This document shows, piece by piece, positions 46,752 to 57,810 of a DNA stretch of 64,000 nt. The stretch covers positions 868,001 through 932,000 of the forward strand of contig OX344764.1 of assembly GCA_947034895.1 (NCBI GenBank). The letters are read 5' to 3'. The stretch comes from Rhytidiadelphus loreus. Its lineage: Eukaryota > Streptophyta > Bryopsida > Hypnales > Hylocomiaceae. How positions within the stretch are numbered: the first letter of the stretch is position 1; each line of letters starts with the position of its first letter. Both the position numbers and the translations under genes were made by a program. Below the pieces are notes generated by a model. It was given only the letters and a program-made list of their open reading frames with translations, was not told the origin of the DNA and did no database searches.

Positions 46752-49700
46752 ATGGCTTGGCTTAGAGTTGATGGTCACGACATTCTTCTTGTGTTTCCTG
46801 TAGTAGACGGTGGATGCGCTAGAGTTCCTTGTCACCTTTTTCACGTCCGTTTTAGATTTGTAGAAACCTCCATCTATGTTGAGGAAGAGAAAAATACGGA
46901 ATCAAGGGAAGGGCTACAATCTATCCCAATTCCGAGGTCAATGGAGGATGGAACGCATTGCTGGTACCTTGGTCCTGGGAACTATAGAGCATATGGACTT
47001 CTACTCTCTATGCTAGGTGCATGTACAGAAATCCAGAGTTGCCAGTCTGATGGTTCTACGGTCGATATGCCGTGTAGTCCTCATGCCGTGTCACCCAATA
47101 CACCTAGAGTTGCTCTGCCGGTCCTACACATGCCTACAATACTTCCTATCGTGAAAGAAGAGAGATTAGATCCAATTATAGAGTTGTCTACTGAATCAGA
47201 AGGAGAGTCTCCCAATGTCAATGCTGAAAAGCAAAGTTCTTCTTCCCGAATTGCATCTGGCGAGACAAATATTGTGAAATCACTATCTTGTAAGGTCCCG
47301 TGTAGAAGTCTCTCTAATTCCTCAAAGTCACTATCCTTACCGCGACAAGATGTAGTAGCAAAAGAAAGCATAATGGATTGTCTAAAGAGACTTGCCACTA
47401 TGCATCATTCTCGAAACGAATTGTCATCAATGGATCTAAGCACCATGAAGCACTAGCGGGTTCCATTTCTTCCACCTGTATTCAACGGGGATGTCATCTT
47501 CGAATTGCCTCCTTGTGGGTCATCTTCATCTTCATTGGGGGCCAAGAACTTGGAAGGAATGGACAAGCGCTATGATGGACATCCGTGGTGCAAGCTAATG
47601 ACCACGAACATTCACAACTGGGACAACCTCAAAATTTGTAAGTCGTACTGTGCTGGCCATCTTGCTTGTCAGAATGACAATTATGAGTATTTAAAGAGAG
47701 CTTCAAAGCGAAACAAAACTGAGTAGAGTGGCTATACTGTGTTTCGTTTTACTACTGGTGGATGTCCCCCAAAAGAATGTCCCCTAGTTTGCAAGGTTTG
47801 CAAGATGGTACCTACGTGTCTTGACACATGCAAAGCTAGGATATACTTTGTGTACACTGATAACCCAGAAATGACTAGGGCCGCTATTCACTTTGGAGAG
47901 CATGGCCACCCAGTTGCTAAAGGCATGTATAGAGATTCTACTGAAATGATTTGCGGACTCATTGTGGAACAAGTGGCCAAAACACCTATGGCCACGAACT
48001 CCGCAATCACTCTCTCTGCTAGTAAAGACTTCCTGGCAAGCTACCTATTTCACGATGGAGAGGGGGAGAAAGAGATGCTGAAAGCGGAAGAAATGGAGGA
48101 GGTCATGGACCGCTTCCAATATTTGAGTAGTCCAAGTATTCGCAACGTGATCTCCATTTTCCGGTCTAACAACCGAGGAGGAATAATCGACAACATTATG
48201 ACTATGAAGAAAGAGTCAAAGTTTGAGTTCATACATGATAGCGTCTTCCCAGGTCAAGGCAAGGAAAAGGTATACATTTTCAAGATGCTTACTAAAGGAC
48301 TAGGAAGTGGAGTTGACCTTATAAGGCGAATGCAATCGGAAGGGGATCTGCAAAATGTGTGGTTGATGTTCGACCACGTGAAGCGCGTGAAGGAGTGGAC
48401 TACAATGGCCTGCCACGTGTATGATACCGAGTACAAGAAGGTAATGACTATTGCATTGTACGACATGCAATCCGAAGATACTGAAGTTCAAGTACAATTT
48501 TGGCAAAGCTTAAACGCGGTCATGCATCGCCACGGAGTGAGAAACCCTAACTTTAAAGGATTTATGGCAGACAGCGCTATGGCCAATTGGAATGCGGTCG
48601 GCATTGTCTACGGAAGTGGTTCTGCCAATGTTGAAATGGAGAATCGCGAGAGGACATGTTTGTTGCATTGGAGTACCTCTCTTCACAAGCATACACAAAA
48701 ATACATCAAGGAAGCATTTCAACAGCAACATATTACTTTGTGCAAGCAATACAAAGATTCAAAGAATATGGACCAAGCCGAGGTCTGTTACCTTGCTATA
48801 CAATCTTGGTGGTTGTCATTTAGAGCTGCCAACGAAGAAGCTCTACATCACTTACAACACTGGCTAGCTTTCTGGCATTTCCGGTATCGCCAATGGGGAG
48901 GCTTCATGGACATGGTGAGTGAATCTTGAAATTGAATTAGTAAAAGTGTTTAAGGTTGTAAGACTCATATTCTAATTAGAAGTTGAACTTTCTAGATTTT
49001 TATTTTTTATTTTTTATTTTTAAAAATTCATTGGACCCTTTTTATTTCCGTGGTACCAAAAAATGAGGGGTCTTCAGAACGCTATAATAACATGCCTTGG
49101 CTCCAACGGATGCATTTCTGTTGTCACCATGACTCCCTGATTTTTGTTCTTGAATCAAAAATATCCAATGTTGGTAGTACAGAATGTTAAATGTCACTAA
49201 TTTTTGGAATAGATAAGGATTTAGGGAGTAGCAATAGCAGTCATTGCAAGTCCTTCTTCTTCTAAAACTATAGAGTGAATGAAGATAAATTATTTATAAG
49301 TTGCCAATTACTACTTTTGTGAACGTCCATTACTAACTATTTTATGGTCCTATTTGAAATATTTAGAAACTAAATTTGGAAGAAATGTTGGACTTGCCAT
49401 CGTGCAATTTATCCGAAACGGTGCACAATGAGTGGCTACAAATGTCTGGAAAGCAAGGAAACAACTTGTTTGACGCCACATGTGATGACAGTATCCGTGC
49501 TTGGATGCAAATGACAAACTATCGTGCATACCTGAAAGGATACGCATTGGGATCAGGTCCGTCAAAAGGGGAGCTGAGACTAAGAGCTGCTAGAAGAAGT
49601 GGAGATCCCAAAAAGATTGCAAAGGCGCTAAACACATTGCCTAGAGTAGAGGGGGTGGGAACCAGAGTACCACACTTGGAAGGAGAAGAAATTTTTGGCA

Positions 49701-50755
49701 GTACAAAGAGGAAGTTGGACGTGCCCATTGGTGATGCAGGAGATTCACATAGGCCAGACAAGATCAATTTTTCTCAACCCCGTGTGAGAACGAGGTTCAA
49801 CACAAGTGTTTCTGAATCTTCTAGAGATAAAGGTAAATACCCTGTTGCAAATACTTCTGGCCATGTTACGGTAGCATTTGAAAGCGATTGTGATACATCA
49901 AAATGGCACATTGCGAGAATCAGCCACAGATCTGCCGCCAAATGTCAAGCTCAACAACAAAGATCAAACATCAAGTGCACCAGCAAGATTGCAAAAGGGA
50001 AGAAAGGAACTCCAGCCCCTACCTACCGCGGTAGAAAAGAAGAGTATGGGAGTAAGCACCAGGTGGTGGTTGATTTTTGGTTTTGTTGGGATGACATCGA
50101 ACGATGCGTGAAAGGTACAAAACGGAAGTGGGTTCTCGATTGGCCGGAGGTACCAAAGGTTTGGCCTGTTTTGTCTGGAACTAACCTAAACCGAGAAGAG
50201 ACATTGTTATTGCAACATGCAGGATTTCGCCTCCAAGAACGACCAATACTGTCGCCACGTCAATTGTTCACCATATCAAAGATTTTCAAACCTGCTTTGT
50301 ATGACCACCCTCCATCGAAGAACACAGATATATATCCAACTATGAGGAACAGCAGAGCCATTCGAAGGATTGCAAACGCACCTACTGTAGAACAACGGAA
50401 CAAGTGGGAAAGTGCAGGTAATGTGAGAGGGCAAATTTTAGGAGTAACATTGTTCCCTTTCCCAGGCCTTGGTGCAATAGTGGAGTTAGAGACAGGGTCA
50501 GAGCCAAACAAAAATGCATATCGAGTTATAGTAGGCCAATTCCTAGCGTGCACATGTCCAGACTTCGTGAATATGGCAATTTCTGCTATTGGAGGTCGGT
50601 AGCAGTACGTAAATTGCAAACACTTGTACTATTTGTATAGGTATTTTTGCAAGATGGATGTCAACAAAGATAATTTCATTCATGCACCAAGTTATAGCTT
50701 CAATGAGTTGAAGCTACTACTAGTACGAGCTGGAATGATCACACTTCCAGAATAG
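46752..50755 (+). pseudogene. MULE-type transposase with SWIM finger, copy B (frame kept, three TAG codons)
   Basis: Exon 1 is 46752-48914 (721 codons, donor ATG|GTGAGT). Exon 2 is 49367-50755 (acceptor ATTTAG), about 1180 codons together. Domains: N-terminal LFHVRFRF..SIYVEEE; GMDKRYDGHPWC; a Cys/His module (CPLVCKVCKMVPTC...AAIHFGEHGH); a MULE core with FDHVKRVKEWTTMACHVYD, MQSEDTEVQ, NFKGFMADSAMANW, CLLHW and WHFRYRQWGG; a basic linker; and SWIM (CTCPDFV...NCKHLYYLY). Stops are TAG at 47454, 47724 (Trp in copy A) and 50600. No frameshift is seen anywhere, unlike copy A. If the TAGs were read through or are sequencing errors, this could be an autonomous transposase. Confidence 0.8.
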
Positions 50756-52040
50756 GCATGGACACATGTTCCAATGTACTTCAATTATAATGCACTCATT
50801 TTTATATATTACAATTGAAATGATTTGATGCATAATTTTTTCATTTAAGTTCCATTTCCATTTCTAGTTGGGTATCCATTTTGTCCATTTTCTCCCTAAT
50901 ACTCTCCATTTTGAAGGTCCACTTTTATTCTTCATTATGGCCCTCCATTGCCCTCCTTTTCTCCATTTGTCTTTTGAGATCCAGGCCATGTTTTACATTT
51001 TTTTCATTTTTTTTCTACAAGGTCTCCCAGAATATCAAAATTGGCCAATCCATTACCCTAATGAAACCCATAAAATGCACCTTTTAGTTATTTTTAAATC
51101 CAATAAGAAGAGATGAAGGAATGCACTTGAAGATGACAGTAACATGCCTACCACTATGATTTAAAATAATCATGTCACCCTACCAATCTATGCAATAATG
51201 ATAAACATATGATTGTATTTGTATGATGATGACATTGATTTGAATTCAGTAGCAATTTACCATGTTAAAACTACATGGCCAATGGAAAGCTCCAATCACA
51301 ATTAATTATAATGGCCCAATGAATGCACTGAATTGTGATAGTCGACTTCCCATTGGTTTTGTAGATGTATGTTGATTTGAACTCAGTCCTTTTATAGCAT
51401 CTCATGTAGCCAACCCCAACCGGTATGGGATATGTTGCACGCAACAATGCTAGTACGTGAGCGACAAGTGTTTATGAGTGCTAAAAATGTAGAAGTCCAA
51501 TGTTCTAAGTCCCTATCCATGTGTCCCAAAATGATTGGCATTTTGGAACATGCCACTACAAGACCGTTCAGACCCTAAACCCTCAAACCTTAGCGTCAAT
51601 GAGAAATGACTCCCACCCTCAACTTGACCCCTCATTTCTTTTTCTATTTTTTTGGACAACACCGCGGGCACCAATCCACTTTTCTATTTTTTTGGGATGC
51701 TAAGGTTTCTCCTAAACCTTAGCCTCAATGAGAAATGACTTCCAATGTCAAATTGACCCTCATCCTTTTTCTATACTTTTCCCTTAACCGCCATGGTCAC
51801 CAACACACTTCCCCATTTTATTGGGAGCTCAAATTACCCTAAATATTAGCCTCCATACAAAATGACTGTCGGTCTCACTATTTGGTGGATTATTTGTACT
51901 ACAAAGAATTCGAACACCATATAAAATATTTATTGATCCACGGTAATAGGATACACGATTATAGGTCCCAAATTTACCATTAATAGCAAAAAAAATTCAA
52001 CTTTTTGATTTTTTTGGTGTAAAAATGGGATTTTTTTTGT
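50756..52040. other. Noncoding transposase-side arm of element B with 128-bp repeats
   Basis: AT-rich noncoding DNA downstream of the transposase. At about 51580-51880, three diverged copies of a unit of about 128 bp (TTAGC.TC.AT..(G/A)AAATGACT, then TTGACCC, then TTTTCTAT) are spaced 127-129 bp. No gene seen. Confidence 0.65.
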
Positions 52041-52121
52041 TCTAGGCTCTAGGCTCTAGGCTCATAGGCTCCAGGCTCCACGCTCACAGGCTCACGGCTC
52101 CAAGCTCGCACGCTAGCATCG
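52041..52121 (+). repeat. Transposase-side end of element B, AGGCTC repeats
   Basis: Starts with TCTAGGCTCTAGGCTCTAGG, continues as GGCTCATAGGCTCCAGGCTCC and similar words, and ends GCTCGCACGCTAGCATC. Reversed, it resembles the left end of element A. Non-repetitive, purine-rich coding-like sequence begins immediately after it. Confidence 0.5.
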
Positions 52122-52252
52122 TTGGTGGAGCTAGTAGACATTCCAACGACAAACACCAATTTGACCACGAAAGAAGGGACGGCAAAAGAATTGCCCAATC
52201 CCCCACCCGTGATTCATGAAGTGAGCATTGATTCCTCGGATGAAGAGGAGTC

Positions 52253-53071
52253 ATGCACTCCTCCTCCGACGAAGATCATGACGGGCCTCCGAAGGTGAAA
52301 GAGATGAAGTCCGTCATCGCTCGAGATGGCACTGTCATCAAGGTCAAGAAAGGCTACTGGAAAGAGGAGGAGGAGAGATGAATGAGGCAGAAGGCAAGGG
52401 CAGCAGAGAAGGCCCAGACAAAAAAGGACCTTGATGAAGCCAAGGCCGAGAGCGTAGCTTCAAAGAAGAAGATGGCAACGATGGAGGCAAAGTTGGCATA
52501 GATCCTTCAAACCTTGGAGGCTCAACAAATGCTCCCCCATGGTGTTACGCCTATTCACCCTATGGTTGCGAGGCATGAAGCGATATTGCTTCCATGTAGC
52601 GCCTCAGTCCCTAAACATGCCGCGGAGTTACAGAGCCAACTCCCTTATCTTCGAATCGACGATAACATCGTCGCTGCCAACCAGCTTGAGGGAAAGGCGC
52701 CATCCTCCGTCCTCCAAAGTAACCCTCCAAGGCATACTTTTCCTAATCTTGCTGCGATTGGAGTCATCATTCCAGAGATACAGGATCCCTTATCTCTAGA
52801 TAGCCAAGTCCTTGCTCCCAAGGATTATCGTCGACTCGACGATACCATTCAAGTAGAGGCCGGGCCGTCCAATGCCGTGGCACAAGAAACTGAGAAGATT
52901 GAAGTGCCACAATGTGTTACGGCACAGGAAGATTCGGTGGAGCCCGAGCCCGAGTTTCACAGACAAAAAGATCTAGTGGATTATGAAGACGAAGAGGTCA
53001 TGGCTACTGTAGATGGACTTCCTGACGAATCTACTCAGGTACATAGTGTGGATCCTTACAATTTTGATTGA
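52253..53071 (+). pseudogene. Broken ORF with coiled coil, unknown (gag-like appearance)
   Basis: A frame from ATG 52253 (MHSSSDEDHDGPPK) to TGA at 53069-53071, interrupted by TGA at 52379 and TAG at 52499. The first part has KGYWKEEEER and a strongly helical Lys/Ala/Glu region (AAEKAQTKKDLDEAKAE), and the second is Pro-rich and acidic. Composition recalls structural ORFs of plant LTR elements, but there is no zinc knuckle and I cannot assign a family. It begins 130 bp past the end of element B, so it may be the disrupted flank into which B inserted. Confidence 0.4.
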
Positions 53072-53573
53072 GCCTAAAGAACTCTAACCCTACGTGCTTT
53101 TGTGGCTAATCGGACTGAAATAGAAGAATGCAAAAAATGTAATTATGTTGGACTCATACTTCTGGTCATGATTCATGACAGGGTGGTGTCGCCTCATCTT
53201 AAATGCGTACGCTGACAGAGAACCCGTCTGTGGCCGAAGTTTATGTAGTATAGTGTAACATAGTCGTCACTGACTGTATAATCTTTTCGACTCAATGAAA
53301 AGAAAATTTTGTAGAATGTATTTTTGAATCTAAGTAAATAAAGTATGTGGGTTGTAAGAAATTCAAGCGTGGAATAGTCTAATTGTACATTTTTTTGATG
53401 ACCAGCTTCCAAAAAATGTTAGCATGCACTGCCCGATCCCAATGAAAGCTTTTCCTAGTGCATGGGGGACCCTAGTCAATAAGTGGATTCCAATGCAATT
53501 CCCTACTTCCTAGCTCTTCCGATTCTGCATTTCAATAGGTAACTCCATCTCAGTGTTGTCTTGCTTTCGTCAG
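53072..53573. other. Intergenic or intron, no gene seen
   Basis: Moderately AT-rich. It ends with a pyrimidine-rich acceptor (TTGCTTTCGTCAG) that opens the FCP1-like exon at 53574, so part of this may be an intron of that gene. Confidence 0.45.
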
Positions 53574-55431
53574 GTAGAAACCAAGAGCGGAGAGAAGTCG
53601 TGCCTCAGAACGTGCCACCCTTAGTTCCTCCAATGCGGAAGAAATGGCTAAACATTGTCTTGGACTTGAATGGAGTGCTATGTCAAAGCGTGTAGAAGTC
53701 CCATGGGGATATTAAATTTAAGTTCTACAATGTCGAAGACAATGTTCTCTACCACAGGAACCCGACCAGCATCAGGTCGAAGTTTGTGTATGCTCGAAAG
53801 AATGTCAGAGAGTTTTTGCGGCAGCTCTAGGAGATCGTGGATAGGGTTGTCGTGTGGACCTCCATGATGAAGAAAACTGCGGAACCCGTCGCGGGGCACT
53901 TGTTCCAGGGCTATAAAGCCCCTTACAATATCCTAGGCCAAGAACGGTGCATGACTATAGAAATCGCTCCCAGCAAATTCTTTTACCAAGGGGGGAAGAA
54001 ACTGTTCATGAAAGTACTAGAGGATGGCCTCTTCCAGATCAACGATGGGAATAGGCCGTTTTACATGTACAAAACCATTCTCATTGATGATACTCCCCTA
54101 AAGAGTATCTGCAATGTTAGTGGAAATGCAATTTTCTTAGATTTGTGGTCTCACGCTAAGCAAAGAGACAACGTGCTCATAGGAGAGCTCCTTCCATGGC
54201 TGTGGCGCCTGCATGAGGATTGCTTAGAAGGCAAGCTGATGGAGTATGTAGACAACAACCGAATCGGCTTACAGCCACTCAGTCGCGATGATCCGTGCCT
54301 CAAAGTTGTAGTAGAGGCCATGAAAGAGTCCGCAAGGGTCATGGGTGCGCGTTACGAGCTCGACACCGACAGTATAATCAGTCCCCGTAACCGTAGGAAG
54401 TAGGCCGCATGGCATAGGAAAATCAAGCAAATTCTAGGGTGGCATGTTTTATGATAAACTTATGTAAATATATTGGTTTGTATAGACTATTTCTAATTTT
54501 CATTGAAAATCTCTATGAGTTCCTAGTGTCGTTCTTGCAAAGATGGTGTTGTTTGACTTGCATTTCTAAATTTCAATTCTTTGGATGTCTTCTTCTGTAG
54601 TCGGTGTATGTATGAGTCTGCATGAAAAATGACGATTTCTTGCGCCAGGTAGTAGAGGAGCCTTCCTGCAAGCCAACAAAGAAACAGCGACTCACGAGGA
54701 GTATGCTATCCGGGTCTAAAACCCCCCGTTCTAGTGGGTTGGATTCTTTTGCAGGGAGCGGATGTTCGGCTCTCATATCCAAACCGTACATGTTGCATTC
54801 GGCCATTGGCGCCGCGTCTGCGGCCATAGACTACTCGAAGGGAGATGTCGAGGATGGCGTCGTCGACTCACCGCCAAGTTACGATTGGTCCAAGTCGCAC
54901 ACTTGTTCTCCGTCTCCGCTGAAATTGATATCGTTCGCTGGAGGGGGGCCCATCTCTCCGACTTTGTGCGCAAAGGGTGGAACAAGTAGAAAACTCGATC
55001 TTCTTGGCAGAGAATGTCAAAGTCGTCCTGGAGTCGACGATAACATGGCTCATCCGTTTGATGCTCTACGACTCAAGCTTGATGCTTCGAACATGTCGGC
55101 GTCCAGTGTGGACCACCATCCAATCGTCAAAGATCAAACACCAACTCCGTGTGCTTTACCTCGGCTCGAAGATAATGAACCGCAACGTACCATGTCCACG
55201 GGAGCACATTGGCTGCCCTCAACGGACAGTCTCTTCCGTCGGAGGGTTCTTAGAGATCATCAGCATTTTGTACGCTCTAACTCTGGTGGGAATCCTTCTT
55301 TGTACAAAGACAATGTAATTACGTCAACTTCTAAACCGCCAACCGGAGGATCAAAGTCCCTTTCTGCTTTTGATCTTACTCTTGGCGCGTGCAGACAGAA
55401 GCGAAAGCATAATATATCAAGCAGTTCCTAG
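53574..55431 (+). pseudogene. FCP1/NIF-domain phosphatase-like gene, copy 2 (two TAG codons)
   Basis: The exon after the acceptor at 53573 reads RNQERREVVPQN, then KKWLNIVLDLNGVLCQS. In-frame TAG at 53693 sits where copy 3 has Trp, and another TAG is at 53828. The frame is otherwise intact to 54403: VVVWTSMMKKTAEPV, ILGQERC, LFMKVLEDGLF, TILIDDTPLKSI, LLPWLWRLHED. A second exon from about 54647 (acceptor GCGCCAG) to 55431 carries a basic patch (KPTKKQRLTR) and VEDGVVDSPP at 54847-54876, which copy 3 shares. The catalytic motif is DLNG, so the second Asp of DxD is Asn. Such DLNG proteins exist across plants and may lack phosphatase activity. Confidence 0.72.
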
Positions 55432-56149
55432 GAGGTCTAGAATGGTAAATGTGGGCATGGGTATCCTTCTCGATGTGAGGATATCTTGAGAGCGGTCGCA
55501 AAGCTCAAGGATACGGAAAACAACAATATGTAAAGTATCGTAGTACATTTTTCAAAGCCTTTGATTTTTGAGTTCTCTTTACTATAAATAGAAAGGCTAT
55601 ATATGGAAACCCTAATATGATTAATAAAAAACGCTATAATAAAAAATGCTATAATAAAAAACGCTATAAGAAATAATGCTATAATGCTTCATGTTTATCT
55701 TAGAATTCAACAACTTTTCATTCACTGAAGCTTTCGAGGTCTAATTCAAAAGTCTCAAAATGACCACTTTGTCTCAATTTAACGAATAAGGCCTTAAAGG
55801 GAGATAGAATGAAAGAAAGAGAACCCCCTGTCCCTTCTTGATGCAACAATTCGGGACCTATAGCCAAAAAATGTTTCAAACCCGCCTTCCTCTCTCAACG
55901 GAGTGAATTTGGACTAATGTTTTGAAAAAAATAAAAATAAAAATAAAAACAAGAGAGATAATAAAAGAGGCAAGTTGGGACCTTTGGGGGGTGACACTTA
56001 TAAAAAGTGTCTCTTGTCGTAGTAGTCAGTAGCAGTTCCTACCTTGTCACTAGCTCAAGAGTGGCGCCCCGGTGACGGCCCAAGATTCGAACCCTCGTCG
56101 CCGGCTTGAAATTGAGGGGGTTGGTTATAGGCAGGGTTGTACACTGTGA
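55432..56149. other. Intergenic with AAAAACGCTATAAT repeats
   Basis: Downstream of FCP1-like copy 2. At 55617-55690, four imperfect copies of a 15-16-bp word (AATAAAAAACGCTAT) occur. Otherwise no gene is seen. Confidence 0.6.
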
Positions 56150-56390
56150 CACCGCGACAGACAGATGTCACACGACGTCTAGTAGAGCCCGCGCGACGTC
56201 ACGAAAAGTCAAATTTACCTTTGACTTTATATAAAATTACCCCCCTCTAGTTGGATGCCATGTGGCATCTACATGGCAAACTCAAGGGGCGCATACGGGT
56301 ACTAGGAGACTGCATGTAAGGGCGACCTCTTGTAGGGGCAACTGCATGTAGGGGCGACCTCTAGTAGGGGCGACCTCTTGTAGGAGTGAT
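56150..56390 (+). repeat. Left block flanking the AT-hook gene
   Basis: Order of motifs: GTCACACGACGTC, CGCGACGTCACG, TTTACC, AATTACCCCC, ATGTGGCATCTACATGGCA, then several GGGCGACCTCT.GTAG and GGGGCAACTGCATGTAG units. A block with the same order of motifs lies at 59000-59530 in the same orientation. Confidence 0.5.
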
Positions 56391-57220
56391 TTGTAGTGCA
56401 ATTCAAAATTGCCACTTCTGCTGCATTCATCCAAGAAAATAGAAAAAATATTTTTTGGAGACTCTAACCATAAGATCTTGTACTTAAGTTGTCTAAGATC
56501 ATGTGGTAAAAATTTCATAAAGTTTGGCCATATAGATTGGAAGATATTAGCATTCAAAGTTGGAAAAAAAAATTGAACTTTGGCTTGCAATTTCAGATGA
56601 CTTTGACCACCATTTGTGGAAAAAAATTGCACTATAAACTCTAAATTTAAAAAAATTATGTTGAAAAATTGAATTGAAAGTTTAAGAATTTTTTTTTAAT
56701 AAAAACACACTTGATTTTCATTCTTTAAGAAATTGTTGAATAGAATTGGTCCATGATTGAATAAAAAACTAAAGGAAATGGCTATTTCTCACCCTTTTTT
56801 TTGCGGCTATTTAATGGACTGCCTTGTACTGCGCACTACAAGTGCAGCAGGCCCAATAGTGTTGGTTCACGTGCCGCGGTCTGACAATGGCAGCCAACCG
56901 GGCTCTCTACCCGCGGGTGCCTGCCCAAAAAAACTTCCAATGTTCTGTTGCCACTGTGCCCCATGTGCCTCATGCCCCATGCCCCATGAATGTGCACGCG
57001 ATGCAAGAAGACTGATGACAGCGCCCATCGGGGGGGAAAAGGCTCCGACAGTGTTTTGCCGCGGCTTCATTTAAAAATAAGACTGCAATGTTTTTTCGCG
57101 TTTTTCCTGGTGTAGGATTTAGGGTTTGGGGGTGTGGCGTTGTTTACCCATCGATTGCCTGACAGTGTTTAGGATGCGTTCCTTCGAAGGGTGTTGCTGA
57201 TGCCGTCTACAGCTGCGCGG
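56391..57220. other. No gene seen
   Basis: AT-rich to about 56.75 kb, then mixed composition. Open frames at 56757-57074 lie on both strands, are Cys/Pro-rich and carry no domain. Confidence 0.45.
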
Positions 57221-57520
57221 TTTAGAATTGTGGCCCGGACTACCGTCATCTTTCCTTGCACACTGCAACTCTATCAGTTTACCGTGGTCTGGATTTTGGG
57301 CTTCATTGTGTTTCAAGCGATTTAGAATTGTGGCCCAGATTGCCGTCGTCTTTCCTTGCACACTGCAGCTCTATCAGTTTACCGTGGTCTGGATTTTGGG
57401 CTTCATTGTGTTTCAGACGGTTTAGAAGTGTAGCCTAGACTGCCCTTGTCTTTCCTTGCACACTGCAGCTCTATCAGTTTATCGTGGTCTGGATTTTGGG
57501 CTTCACTGTGTTTCAGGCGG
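57221..57520 (+). repeat. Tandem repeat, exact 100-bp period, three units
   Basis: TTTAGAA(T/G)TGT recurs at 57221, 57321, 57421 and 57521. Each unit contains CTTTCCTTGCACACTGCA, CTCTATCAGTTTA and GTGGTCTGGATTTTGGGCTT. Units differ at several positions. It generates three spurious overlapping ORFs. Confidence 0.93.
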
Positions 57521-57810
57521 TTTAGAAGTGTAGGCTCGCAATGGAAACTAGCTGCAATTCCGAAACGACAGCGGACTCACAAACCCATCTTCGAACATTG
57601 TCGCCGGTGCCCTGGGTTAACTTGTATAAAGGTCAATTTGTGACACACCTGCAGCAAATAGAAGCTAAGGTTTAGCATCCGCCAGCAGGTCTTATATGCA
57701 AGGCAGATCTGCTTTGGGAGCTCTGGGAGACACATCGGCACCGGCTATTACCGGACACAAAAAAAACCCGCGCAGTTGTTGTAGGGCAGTGTTTCATTCT
57801 CACTAGTAGA

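Larger units (their letters stand above)
39367..52121 (-). mobile_element. Element B: second copy of the two-gene element, inverted and left-truncated
   Basis: Carries the ParB-fold-like gene on minus (45678-39367, lacking the last exon) and the MULE/SWIM gene on plus (46752-50755), the mirror image of element A. The proteins are clearly homologous to A's but diverged, and the noncoding parts hardly align, so this is an old relationship rather than a fresh duplication. The right end at about 52121 (GCTAGCATC) matches the outer end of A in reverse orientation. The left edge is set at the last recognisable exon. Confidence 0.6.

Noticed and set aside
38484..52128. CGTTGGT near 38484 and again at 52120 as a target duplication of element B
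   Set aside because: Only seven bases, and the sequence after the left copy does not resemble an element end. Chance is likely over this length.
56085..56125. tRNA-like GATTCGAACCC box, suggesting a tRNA or SINE
   Set aside because: The stem that should flank the T-loop does not pair, there is no matching A box at the right distance, and no A-rich tail.
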